From Nocardia sp. MH4 (GTDB lineage Bacteria; Actinomycetota; Actinomycetes; Mycobacteriales; Mycobacteriaceae), in contig NZ_LPNR01000070.1 in assembly GCF_019266065.1 (NCBI RefSeq), positions 1-40,327 on the forward strand: a DNA stretch of 40,327 bases. Reading direction: 5' to 3'. The position numbers and the translations under genes were made by a program. The notes beneath the pieces are model-generated. The model worked only from the letters and a program-made list of their open reading frames with translations, was not told the origin of the DNA and ran no database searches. Positions 1-8,097 of the stretch are shown here, piece after piece (positions within the stretch are counted from its first letter, which is position 1; each line of letters starts with the position of its first letter).

Positions 1-2995
1 CGCCGGGAGCTGCGCCACCCGGCCCCGAGCTGCCGCCCGGACCCGCGCTGCCCGGTCCTGCGCCGCCAGGGCCGCCGGGGGTCGGACCCGAACCCGAAGG
101 GGGCGCGGAGGATTGGCCGGGGCCCGGGTCGGGGGCGAGACTGCCGAGGCCGTTCGGGGTGAAGCCGATGTTCTCGGCGGACAGTCCGTCGGCGACGGTG
201 CCGGTGTAGGGAGTCAGCAGCGAGTCGGCCGTATCGGTTTCCACCAGTACGGCGTCGGCCAGCGCGCAGGAGTCGCCGGTCATCGTCCGCAGATTCGACA
301 GACCGACCGAATAGGCGGGGTACTGCGCGAGGGCCGCGGTAGCCAGCGATCCCACGTCGAACAGCACGATCGCCGCCGCGGCGACGGTGAGCGGCGAGAT
401 CACCGGCAGTCGGAATCGCCCGGCGGCCCTGGGCGTGCTCGCGGCCCCGGCATCGGTTCCGGGCAGCGTCGCGGGCTCGCCCGTGGATGCCGTGGCGGTG
501 GCCGCGTCGTCGGCCGTTGGGTGCGGCGAGCCGGCAACGCTGGGTGTGGCGCTGCGCGAGCTCGTTTCGGTTCCTTCGGGCGCGGCACGGTAGTACTGCC
601 ACAGGGCGACCAGCAGGGTGAGGGCGGTGGCCACGAGGAAGAGGGTGGAGACCTCGATGCCGCCGACGGTCGGGGCCCGGTCCGGCCACGGGACGCCGTA
701 GCCGGAGACGTACCAGTATCCGTTGGAGCCGGTGCAGCAGACGGCGAGCAGGAACAGCACCGCCGCCGCGAACACGGTGCGCAGGTAGGCCGCCCGAAGG
801 AGGCTGCGGCTCAGCGCGACAGCGGTCACCGCGGCCAGCGCGCCCGCCAGACCCGCGTAGACACCGAAGTGGTGGGTCCACTTGGTGGGGGTGAACATCA
901 TCAGCAGCAGGGCCAGGAAGGTCACCGCGAGCATGCGGGTGACCGGGCCACGGGCGGTGGACGGGATGCGCCCGCCGCGACGCAGGGTCACCAGGACACC
1001 GACGGCCAGGCACAGCAGCATGGCCAGCACGCCGAAGCGCCGGGCCAGCGAGCCGTCGGGATTCACCGAGAGCAGCGAATCCCAGCGGGTGCGTTCCTCG
1101 AACCAGGACATGTCGGGGCCGACCAGCTGGCGGACCCGGGTGGCCTCCAGCACCGTCGCGAAGGTCTGGTCGGCGAAGACGACGACGAGCACGAGTGTGC
1201 CCGCGGCGGCGATCGGCGCCAGCACCGCGGCGTAGCGCGGCAGCGCCGGTCCCGAGCCCGTCCTCGCGCGGGCGATGATCGTGCGCAGCACCGGCCGTGA
1301 TCCGGCCAGCAGGGCGGCCAGGCAGATGAGACCGGTGGGACCGGCGGCGAGGGAGAACGCCGCGATCAGCACCGCGACGGCGGCGGGCAGCAGCCGGCGG
1401 GTGGCGATCGCCCGCTCCATCGAGCACCAGGTGAGCAGCGCGCCGACCGCGATCAGCGGTTCCGGGCGCAGGCCGTTGTTGTAGGGCAGCCACAGGGCCA
1501 GGAACAGCAGGGCGGCGCTCCAGCGGGCGGGTGCGCTCGCGGCGACGCGGGAACCCAGGCGTGGCAGCACTTCCCGGCTCAGCACCAGCCAGCACACCAG
1601 GGCGGCCAGCAGCGCGGGCACGCGCATCCACAGTCCGGCGTCGCTGATCCGGGTGAGCTGGGCGAGGACCTCGTAGGGCCAGCCGAACGGCGCCTCGGCG
1701 ACCTGGAACCATCGGTAGTAGTTGGCGGTGTAGCCGGCTTCCCTGGAGGCGCGCGCCATGGTCAGGATGTAGCCGTCGTCGGAGCTGTTCGCGCCGATCA
1801 CATGCCAGACCATCAGCGTGCCCGCGACCGTCGCGTCCAGGCCGGTGACGCGCCACCAGCGCGCGGGCAGGACGCGTCGTGCGCGCCGCCGGTCGCGGAT
1901 GTCACCGCGATGCAGGCAGATCAGCGCGATCAGCGTGCACAACACCGCACCGAGGATCGCCGCCAGCTTCCAGCCGCTCGGACTCGACGAGAACCGCGCA
2001 TCGATCTCGGCGTGCAGGCGCGCATCGCCCGCCCGCGCCCGATCCAGCTCGGTATAGACCCCGACCAGCTGCGGGCGCACATCGGTATCGATGGTGGTCC
2101 GCAGCGGCGACCCGTCGGGCTTGGTCAGCCCGGTGAGTTCGGCGGTCGTCCTCGTCGCCGTCGACACGACCGTCAATGCACCGCACCCGGCCGTCTGCCC
2201 GTTCTGCGGTGCGCCGCTCGGGTTTCCACCACCCGGCGCCCCGGCCGGTGGAGGTGTCGACCCGGTCGGTCCGTTCGTTGCGCCGGGCCCGGCGGGTGCC
2301 GAGCCAGTCGGTGCGCCGGGGCCGGACCCGGAGGGAGCGCCGGACTGCGGAGCGTTGGGCACGGGTGCAGGCCCGGTGGGTGTGCCCTGGCCGGTCGGTG
2401 TCGATCCGGCAGGCGCGCCGTTCTGCGAACCGGCTGCGGGTCCGGCCGGAGCATCCGACCGTGCTGCCCCGGGGGGTGGCGGTGTCGCGCCGGGGGGAGG
2501 CGAGGTGCCGGGTGGTGGGGCGGCGCCGGAAGGGGGAGTGCTGCCGGAGGGGTCGGTACCCGACGGTCGGTTCTCGGACGAGCCCGGTCCACCGCTGAGC
2601 GGCGCACCACCGGCGATCTCCGCCAGCGACGCGCTCAGCAGCAGTCGATCGCGCAGGACGACCGCGAGGGTGCGGCCGGTTTCCGGGCGGTCCTCGATCC
2701 GCGCCACCAGTCCCTTCGACCCCGCGCGCGGGGCCTGCGGCGGAACCGTCGCCAGCACCGTCGCCCCGGTCAGGTCCCGCAGTGCCGTGCACGGCACGCT
2801 GAGCTCCAGCGACAACGGCACATAGTCCACCAGCGGCGCGCTCAGCTGCATCGACTGCGGCTGCGGCCAGTCCAGGCTCGCCCGCTCCTGTCGCACCGGC
2901 AGCAGCGGAGCCGCCACCGCCAGCGCCACCCCGACGACCCCCGCCACGATCCCGACCATCCGCACCCGGCCGACACCGGAAGAATCTCCACCCAC
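1..2995 (-). CDS. emb: Emb-family arabinosyltransferase, 3' part missing
   Basis: Membrane arabinosyltransferase that uses decaprenyl-phosphoarabinose to build arabinogalactan or lipoarabinomannan outside the cytoplasmic membrane. About 998 codons are present and the C-terminus lies beyond the left edge. An N-terminal TM helix (about residues 14-34) leads into an extracytoplasmic domain, then the family signature NSSDDGYIL with the acidic pair D406-D407, followed by many TM helices. The paralogue (EmbA, B or C) cannot be assigned. Unusual points are a Pro/Gly/Ser/Thr-rich insertion at about residues 133-270, a Ser/Thr/Ala-rich loop encoded near 415-590, and a Gly/Pro-rich stretch encoded at 1-135. 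GTG 2995 is chosen because it places a short basic leader before the TM; GTG 2965 and ATG 2959 are alternatives. It starts 40 nt after the upstream beta-lactamase-like gene and may be co-transcribed with it. Confidence 0.9.
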   Translation of the reverse strand, partial: MGGDSSGVGRVRMVGIVAGVVGVALAVAAPLLPVRQERASLDWPQPQSMQLSAPLVDYVPLSLELSVPCTALRDLTGATVLATVPPQAPRAGSKGLVARIEDRPETGRTLAVVLRDRLLLSASLAEIAGGAPLSGGPGSSENRPSGTDPSGSTPPSGAAPPPGTSPPPGATPPPPGAARSDAPAGPAAGSQNGAPAGSTPTGQGTPTGPAPVPNAPQSGAPSGSGPGAPTGSAPAGPGATNGPTGSTPPPAGAPGGGNPSGAPQNGQTAGCGALTVVSTATRTTAELTGLTKPDGSPLRTTIDTDVRPQLVGVYTELDRARAGDARLHAEIDARFSSSPSGWKLAAILGAVLCTLIALICLHRGDIRDRRRARRVLPARWWRVTGLDATVAGTLMVWHVIGANSSDDGYILTMARASREAGYTANYYRWFQVAEAPFGWPYEVLAQLTRISDAGLWMRVPALLAALVCWLVLSREVLPRLGSRVAASAPARWSAALLFLALWLPYNNGLRPEPLIAVGALLTWCSMERAIATRRLLPAAVAVLIAAFSLAAGPTGLICLAALLAGSRPVLRTIIARARTGSGPALPRYAAVLAPIAAAGTLVLVVVFADQTFATVLEATRVRQLVGPDMSWFEERTRWDSLLSVNPDGSLARRFGVLAMLLCLAVGVLVTLRRGGRIPSTARGPVTRMLAVTFLALLLMMFTPTKWTHHFGVYAGLAGALAAVTAVALSRSLLRAAYLRTVFAAAVLFLLAVCCTGSNGYWYVSGYGVPWPDRAPTVGGIEVSTLFLVATALTLLVALWQYYRAAPEGTETSSRSATPSVAGSPHPTADDAATATASTGEPATLPGTDAGAASTPRAAGRFRLPVISPLTVAAAAIVLFDVGSLATAALAQYPAYSVGLSNLRTMTGDSCALADAVLVETDTADSLLTPYTGTVADGLSAENIGFTPNGLGSLAPDPGPGQSSAPPSGSGPTPGGPGGAGPGSAGPGGSSGPGGAAPG

Positions 2996-3035
2996 GACCG
3001 ACGATGCTAGCCATATCCGGCCGCGCCGGGGTCGG

Positions 3036-3923
3036 TCAGTGGGGGCGGCGGAGTTCGGTGACGGCGAGGCGGGCGGCTTCGCCGATGGCGGCGTCGACGA
3101 CGGGCAGGGTCGGGTCGGCGCGGGCGGCGCGGGTGAAAACCGCTACCGCGACGGGGGTTTCGCCGGGGAACTCGACGACGGCGACCTCGTTGCGGATGAT
3201 GCCGATGGTGCCGGTCTTGCCCGCGACGACGACCCCGCGATGCGGGAAGGCCGCCGCGATCCGGTGCGGCCAGATCTGCCTGCTCATCACGGTACGAGTG
3301 AATTCGGTACTCGCCGTGGACAACACGTCGCCGCGCCAGAGCAGGCGCAGGAAGCGGGTCATCTCCTCGGGCGTGGTGGCGCTGGCGTAGGCGGGGTCGT
3401 AGGCCGAGACCGTCCAGGCCTCGTCGTTGTCGGCGAGCGCGGCGAAAGCCTCGGCGGTGGTGTGGGTGTCGGTATCGCGCACGAGACTGCGGTGCTGATC
3501 GGCGGTGCCGCCGAGGACGCGGGTCTCGGTGAGGCCGAGCGCGTCGACGAGATCGGTCACCGCGGCCAAGCCCAGTTCGCCGAGCAGCACGTCGGCGGCG
3601 GCGTTGTCGGACACCGTCATCATGGACGTGGCCAGGTCGCGGCGGCTCAGGGTGACCGGGTCGTGCAGCGCCGCGAGGCCGGTCGGGCCGGGGGTGCATT
3701 CGGCGGGGTCGACGGTGATCGGCGCGGTGGGGTCGAGCAGCCCGTCGTCGACCTGCCGGCAGAACGCGACGAACAGCAGCAGTTTGTACACCGACGCGGT
3801 GACCACCCGCTCACGGCCGCCGACCGACAGCTCGGCGGGGGAGTCGTCGCAGCGGCGGGCATGCAGCCATCCGGTGCAGCCCGCGTCGGCGAACACGGCG
3901 CGGATCCGGTCGGTGACGCTCAT
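3036..3923 (-). CDS. Class A beta-lactamase-like serine hydrolase without signal peptide
   Basis: 295-residue member of the serine beta-lactamase/D-Ala-D-Ala-peptidase fold. The motifs visible are S44-V-Y-K47 (SxxK), S105-D-N107 (SDN) and K236-T-G238 (KTG), in normal order and spacing. There is no N-terminal signal peptide or lipobox, and I cannot find the ExxLN omega-loop motif that carries the deacylating Glu of class A enzymes, so true beta-lactam hydrolysis is uncertain. The ATG overlaps the stop of the upstream LysR gene (ATGA), so the two are translationally coupled. It could instead be a cytoplasmic esterase/peptidase or a penicillin-binding sensor. Family assignment is firm; substrate is unknown. 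Confidence 0.85.
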   Translation of the reverse strand: MSVTDRIRAVFADAGCTGWLHARRCDDSPAELSVGGRERVVTASVYKLLLFVAFCRQVDDGLLDPTAPITVDPAECTPGPTGLAALHDPVTLSRRDLATSMMTVSDNAAADVLLGELGLAAVTDLVDALGLTETRVLGGTADQHRSLVRDTDTHTTAEAFAALADNDEAWTVSAYDPAYASATTPEEMTRFLRLLWRGDVLSTASTEFTRTVMSRQIWPHRIAAAFPHRGVVVAGKTGTIGIIRNEVAVVEFPGETPVAVAVFTRAARADPTLPVVDAAIGEAARLAVTELRRPH

Positions 3924-4795
3924 CGCAGGCGCTCGCGGTAGAGCACCCGGTCCAGGGCGTCGGCGTGGTCGGCGGCGTCGGGGCGGCGAATGATCCTGAC
4001 CCGCAAAGCCACCGACTGTGGCGCGAGCGTCAGCCAGGCCACGCCCGGCGTCGGCGTGGGCGGGGTGGCGGTGAGGCCGAAACAGGTGCCCGCGGCGACC
4101 GCGGCCAGCACCGCGCGGTCGTCGGGCGCGCTGAGGGTGCCGGTGTCGAGGCCGCGCTCGCGCAGCAGGTCGAGCACGGTGTCGAAGGCGGGTGGATTGG
4201 CGCTGCGGGCGGGATGCGCGAACTGGAGTCCGGCGAGCATCGGGAAGGTGGGCCGCTCGGCGGTGGTGGTGCGGTGCTCGGCCGGAACCACCAGCCATCG
4301 GGGCAGTTTCACGACCGGACCGGCGTCGATACCGTCGACCAGGGCCGGATGTTCGATCACGGCGACATCGCAGATCCCGGCCCGCACCTCGGCCGTGAGA
4401 TCGACCGTCGTGCCGAGCGCGGTCGAGACGGTGCCGCCCGGGACCCGCAGCGCGGTGACGCAGGCGGCCACCAGCCGGTCCGGCAGCGCGGTCGTGGCGG
4501 CGAACCGCACGGTGCCGCTGCGCTGGGCGATCCGCTCCGATTCCGCGAGCAGCCGGTCGGCGTCGTCGACGAGCAGCCGGGCCCGCGGCAGCAACTGCCT
4601 GCCCGCGGCGGTGAGCATCGCGCCCTGGCTGGTGCGGTGGATCAGTTCGAGGTCGAGATGCTGTTCGAGCCGCCGCAGCCCCTGGGACAGCGGCGGCTGC
4701 GTCATCTCCAGCGCGGCGGCCGCCCGCCCGAAGTGGCCCTCGTCGGCGACCGCGACGAAGAACCGGAGGTGTCGCAGCAGATCCATGTCGGCCAT
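3920..4795 (-). CDS. LysR-type transcriptional regulator (AmpR-like position)
   Basis: 291-residue LysR regulator. An N-terminal winged helix-turn-helix (about residues 4-63, including AVADEGHFGRAAAALEMTQP) is followed by a two-lobe co-inducer-binding domain. The gene is divergent from a canonical class A beta-lactamase (4952-5869) and coupled by a 4-bp overlap to a second beta-lactamase-like gene. LysR regulators placed divergently from beta-lactamases (AmpR type) sense cell-wall fragments or beta-lactam stress, so a role in inducing both genes is inferred. ATG 4795 (MADMDLL) is used; ATG 4786 three codons later is equally possible. Confidence 0.88.
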   Translation of the reverse strand: MADMDLLRHLRFFVAVADEGHFGRAAAALEMTQPPLSQGLRRLEQHLDLELIHRTSQGAMLTAAGRQLLPRARLLVDDADRLLAESERIAQRSGTVRFAATTALPDRLVAACVTALRVPGGTVSTALGTTVDLTAEVRAGICDVAVIEHPALVDGIDAGPVVKLPRWLVVPAEHRTTTAERPTFPMLAGLQFAHPARSANPPAFDTVLDLLRERGLDTGTLSAPDDRAVLAAVAAGTCFGLTATPPTPTPGVAWLTLAPQSVALRVRIIRRPDAADHADALDRVLYRERLR

Positions 4796-4951
4796 TGAAC
4801 CAGCGTGCGCGGCACGGGCGCCCCGGATCCGGCGTCGGCGCTCGACCGTTCGTCCGCGCCGGTCGGCGGCGACCTGCGCCGATATCGATGCCGACTCGTC
4901 GGCGGCCGTGTCGGGTATTGGCCCGGGCGGTGGCGGCGGTGATGGGGTGCG
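4796..4951. promoter_or_regulatory. Divergent lysR / beta-lactamase promoter region
   Basis: This 156-bp gap must hold both promoters and the LysR site. It contains a 14-bp palindrome, GCCGAC-TC-GTCGGC, at 4890-4903, and a short CGATATCG palindrome just before it at 4880-4887. No clear T-N11-A LysR box was found, so the palindrome is only a candidate operator. Confidence 0.4.
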
Positions 4952-5869
4952 GTGGTGACTTCCTTCGTGACCACCACCCTGCGCGGCCGCCTCGCCGCCG
5001 TCGCGCTGGCGATGACCGCCGTCGCCGTTCCGGCCTGTTCGACCGCCGCCGAGACCACCACCCCCGCCGTCTCCTCGACCACGGCGGCCGCGCTCTCGTT
5101 CGCCGCGCTGGAGACGGAATACGGTGCGCGCCTGGGCCTGTCGGTGATCGACACCGGCACCGGCGGCACCGTCGCCTACCGCGCGGACGAGCGTTTCCCG
5201 ATGGCTTCGACCTTCAAGGGTCTGGCCTGCGGCGCGCTGCTGCAGGCCCATCCGCTCGCGAGCGGCTACTTCGACCAGGTGATCCACTACACCGCCGCCG
5301 ACATCGTCGTGAACTCCCCGGAGACCGAACGCCACATCGACACCGGCATGACCGTCGCCGCGCTCTGCGACGCCGCGATCACCCAGTCCGACAACACCGC
5401 GGGCAACCTGCTGCTCCGTCTGCTCGGCGGCCCCGAGGGTTTCACCGCGTTCCTGCGCTCCCTCGGTGACACGGTGTCGCGCCTGGATCGCTGGGAACCC
5501 GAGCTCAATACCGCCATCCCCGGCGACGAACGTGACACCACCACGGCCGCCGCGCTGGCCGCCGACTATCGCGCCCTCGTCGTCGGCACCGCGCTGCCGG
5601 AGCCCGAACGCGCGCAGCTCGCCGCCTGGCTGAAGGCCAGCACCACCGGCGCCAAGCGCATCAAGGCGGGACTGCCCGCGGACTGGATCGTCGGCGACAA
5701 GACCGGCAGCCCGGCCTACGGCTCCGCCCTCGACGTCGCCGTCGCGTGGCCGCCGGGGCGCGCGCCGCTCGTGCTCGCCGTGCTCACCACCAAGCCGGAC
5801 CAGGACGCCGAGCCGGCCAACGCGCTGGTCGCCGAGGCGGCGAAAAGGGCGGTCGCGGAACTCGACTGA
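4952..5869 (+). CDS. Class A beta-lactamase, predicted lipoprotein
   Basis: 305-residue enzyme that hydrolyses beta-lactams through an acyl-serine intermediate. All class A elements are visible: S86-T-F-K89, S146-D-N148, the omega-loop E182-PEL-N186 (Ambler 166-170) and K250-T-G252. The N-terminus has a basic start and hydrophobic core ending in AVPAC, a plausible lipobox, so the mature enzyme is probably membrane-anchored outside the cell. Length matches the family. Starts GTG 4952 and GTG 4955 are adjacent and cannot be separated. It is divergent from a LysR regulator, the arrangement of inducible AmpR-type systems, which also occurs with Nocardia class A enzymes. Confidence 0.94.
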   Translation: MVTSFVTTTLRGRLAAVALAMTAVAVPACSTAAETTTPAVSSTTAAALSFAALETEYGARLGLSVIDTGTGGTVAYRADERFPMASTFKGLACGALLQAHPLASGYFDQVIHYTAADIVVNSPETERHIDTGMTVAALCDAAITQSDNTAGNLLLRLLGGPEGFTAFLRSLGDTVSRLDRWEPELNTAIPGDERDTTTAAALAADYRALVVGTALPEPERAQLAAWLKASTTGAKRIKAGLPADWIVGDKTGSPAYGSALDVAVAWPPGRAPLVLAVLTTKPDQDAEPANALVAEAAKRAVAELD

Positions 5870-6067
5870 CCTGCCCGCCCGCCGCCACCGGCCGCGCGCA
5901 CCGCTCGGGATCGTCCCCGGCCGCCACGAACAACGCGGTGAGTACCAATTCCGGGGTCGAGCGCGGCCGATGGCGCCGCGATGCCGGGAGCCGGCTCGGC
6001 GTCGCGGCGCCGAGTGAACCGGGCCTGCTCGTCGAGGTCGAGGCACCTGCCGCCCGCGCCTGACGGT

Positions 6068-6982
6068 TCAGCTCGCGCCCGCGACGAGCACCGGTGTCCC
6101 GGCCGCGCGATAGCGGCCGGGGGCGGTGCCGAACGCGCGTTTGAACGCCTTGCCGAAGGCGTACTCGGAGCCATAGCCGCTGCGCCGGGCCACCGTGGCC
6201 AGTGGGTGGTCGGTGTCGCGCAGCAGCCGGGCGGCGGTGAGCATCCGCCAGCGGGTGAGGTAGGTCAGCGGTGGCTCGCCGACCAGCTCGGCGAACCGGC
6301 GGGCGAAGGCGGCGCGGCTCAGACCCGCGGTGGCGCCGAGGGATTCGACGGTCCAGCCGTGCGCCGGGTCGTCGTGGATGGCGCGCAGGGATCGGGAGAT
6401 GTCGGCGTCGGCGACGGCCGCGGCCCAGCCCGAGGACGTCGCGGCCTCGGCGAGATGGGCACGCAGCAGATACAGCAGCAGCAGATCCAGCAGCGGGGGA
6501 ATCGCCGCGTCGGAGCCGGGGCCCGCGTCGGTGAGTTCGGCGGCGAGCAGTTCGACGGCCGACCGCAGCGCCGGGTGGGTGCCCAGCCGCGCCGGGGCGT
6601 GCACCACCTCGGGCAGCTCGGTCAGCAGCGGATGGGTGCGGTCGACGGCGAGGTGATACGAACCGCACAGCAGCGTCGCGGGCGCGCCCGGTCCGTCGAC
6701 GAACCGGACATCGCCCGGTCCGGCCGTCTCGGTGATCGGGCTGTCGAGCTGGTCGAGCAGATCGTGGGCGATGCCGCGCGGCAGGAACACCGCGTCGCCG
6801 GTGCCGAGCGCGATCGGTTCCACGCCGGGCCGGGTCAACCAGCACGAGCCCTGCAGGACGACGTGGAAGCCGGCGCCGTCGATGTGCGGATACCGACGGC
6901 CCCATGGCGCGTTCCGCACGAACATGCCGGAGGCGGGGGTGCCGGTCCGCGCGGTGGCGAGGACGTCGCTGAGCAGATCCAT
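6068..6982 (-). CDS. AraC-family transcriptional regulator with cupin domain
   Basis: 304 residues. The N-terminal half is a cupin-type sensing domain of the kind in which a DNA-binding AraC protein is fused to a small-molecule pocket (HIDGAGFHVVLQGSCWL and the PRGIAHDL region). The C-terminal half carries the two AraC helix-turn-helices, including SLGATAGLSRAAFARRFAEL and RRSGYGSEYAFGKAFKRAFG near residues 220-285. It is divergent from the NAD(P)-binding protein at 7099 and likely controls it. The ligand is unknown. The 198 bp between this gene and the beta-lactamase (5870-6067) hold no gene I can support. Confidence 0.9.
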   Translation of the reverse strand: MDLLSDVLATARTGTPASGMFVRNAPWGRRYPHIDGAGFHVVLQGSCWLTRPGVEPIALGTGDAVFLPRGIAHDLLDQLDSPITETAGPGDVRFVDGPGAPATLLCGSYHLAVDRTHPLLTELPEVVHAPARLGTHPALRSAVELLAAELTDAGPGSDAAIPPLLDLLLLYLLRAHLAEAATSSGWAAAVADADISRSLRAIHDDPAHGWTVESLGATAGLSRAAFARRFAELVGEPPLTYLTRWRMLTAARLLRDTDHPLATVARRSGYGSEYAFGKAFKRAFGTAPGRYRAAGTPVLVAGAS

Positions 6983-7030
6983 GTCGTAAACCCTACGCTG
7001 CGAGACGATTGGATATCTCCTGAAGATTCT

Positions 7031-7078
7031 GGATGATTTTCTGTCTCATCATCGCTGCATAGTCTGAGTTCATCATCC
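7031..7078. promoter_or_regulatory. Inverted repeats in the divergent araC / NAD(P)-protein promoter
   Basis: The 116-bp gap 6983-7098 is noticeably AT-richer than its surroundings. GATGAT (7032-7037) is inverted as ATCATC at 7048-7053, and GGATGAT (7031-7037) is inverted again as ATCATCC at 7072-7078. These repeats are candidate binding sites for the AraC regulator; the assignment is inference. Confidence 0.35.
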
Positions 7079-7086
7079 CGATGAAC

Positions 7087-7092
7087 AAGGAG
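7087..7092 (+). promoter_or_regulatory. Ribosome binding site AAGGAG deciding start 7099
   Basis: AAGGAG lies 6 nt before ATG 7099. The upstream in-frame ATG at 7081 would place this site inside the gene, so 7099 is the likely start. Confidence 0.75.
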
Positions 7093-7098
7093 AACGAC

Positions 7099-8097
7099 AT
7101 GAAGATCGCCGTCTACGGAGCCACCGGACACGTCGGCCGATTCGCGGTGGACGAGCTGCGCGGGCGTGGCATCGACCCGGTGGTGGTCGGTCGCGACGCC
7201 GGGCGGCTCGCCGAGGTCGGCGGGGTGATCCGGGTGGCCGCCGCCGACGATCACACCGCCCTGGTCGAGGCGTTCACCGGGATCGACGTCGTGATCAGTA
7301 CCCTGCCCGACTACACCGGCAACGGAGCCGGCGTGCTGCGCGCCGCCATCGCGGCCGGTGCCCACTACGTCGACGTCGCGGGCGAACAGCTCTTCGTCGA
7401 GCGGGTGTTCACCGAGTACGGCCCGCTCGCGGCCGCGGCCGGAGTCACCCTCGCCACCGCGACCACCGAGGCGGGCATCTTCGGCGATCTGCTCGCCCAC
7501 CTCGGAGCGCAGCGGCTCGGCGGGGCCGACGAGATCGTGCTGAGTCATGTCGCGCTGCCGGGCGGGGAGGGCTCGCGCGGCAGCATGCGCACGGTGCTGC
7601 GGAATCTGGACGTCTTCACCAGCGGTGGGCTGTCGTGGTCCGACGGCGAGTTCCGCACCGGCTCCCAGGCGCGCCGCGCCACCTTCCTGCTGCCCGGCGC
7701 CACCGAACCCATTGCGGTGCGGAAGTTCCCGCAGCCGTCGGTGGTGACGATCCCGCGGCACACGACGGCGGGATCGGTGGAGGGCGTGCTGGCGACGTCG
7801 ATCTTCGAGATCATCGGCACCGTCACCGAGGACGATCTGGCGGCCGCGCCGGAAACGCCGTCGGCGCCCGCCGCGTACTCGGTGGTCGTCGACGTCCACC
7901 ACGCCGGGCGCACCCTGCGCGGCATCGGCAGCGGACCCGACGCCTACCGCAACAGCGCTCAGCTCGCGGTCGAGGTCGCCACCCGGCTCGCCGCGGGCGC
8001 GGGCACGCCGGGCGCGCTGGCGCCCGCCGAGCTGTTCGAGCCGACCGAATTCCTCGACGCGCTGTCGGCCTTCGGCATGAGCTGGACCCTCGGATGA
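7099..8097 (+). CDS. NAD(P)-binding saccharopine dehydrogenase-like protein
   Basis: 332-residue Rossmann-fold protein. It opens with a classic dinucleotide-binding strand and loop (MKIAVYGATGHVG, GxxGxxG-type). A second signature VVISTLPDYTGNGAGVLRAA and the segment AGAHYVDVAGE resemble the saccharopine dehydrogenase/trans-acting enoyl reductase group. The substrate cannot be read from the sequence. The start is set by an AAGGAG 6 nt upstream. Its stop overlaps the start of the next gene (ATGA at 8094), so the SGNH hydrolase is co-translated. The divergent AraC gene is the probable regulator. Confidence 0.85.
   Translation: MKIAVYGATGHVGRFAVDELRGRGIDPVVVGRDAGRLAEVGGVIRVAAADDHTALVEAFTGIDVVISTLPDYTGNGAGVLRAAIAAGAHYVDVAGEQLFVERVFTEYGPLAAAAGVTLATATTEAGIFGDLLAHLGAQRLGGADEIVLSHVALPGGEGSRGSMRTVLRNLDVFTSGGLSWSDGEFRTGSQARRATFLLPGATEPIAVRKFPQPSVVTIPRHTTAGSVEGVLATSIFEIIGTVTEDDLAAAPETPSAPAAYSVVVDVHHAGRTLRGIGSGPDAYRNSAQLAVEVATRLAAGAGTPGALAPAELFEPTEFLDALSAFGMSWTLG

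Noticed and set aside
1902..3014. Minus-strand open frame of 370 codons at the emb 5' end
   Set aside because: Out of frame with the Emb reading frame that carries the NSSDDGYIL signature and TM helices; it is Arg/Gly-rich with no domain.
5784..6905. Long open minus-strand frame across the beta-lactamase/AraC gap and the araC gene
   Set aside because: Over 6068-6905 it is out of frame with the well-supported AraC protein and has Arg/Pro-rich composition typical of a shadow frame. The part in the gap, encoding ALFVAAGDDPERC, looks protein-like, but no family or start could be supported.
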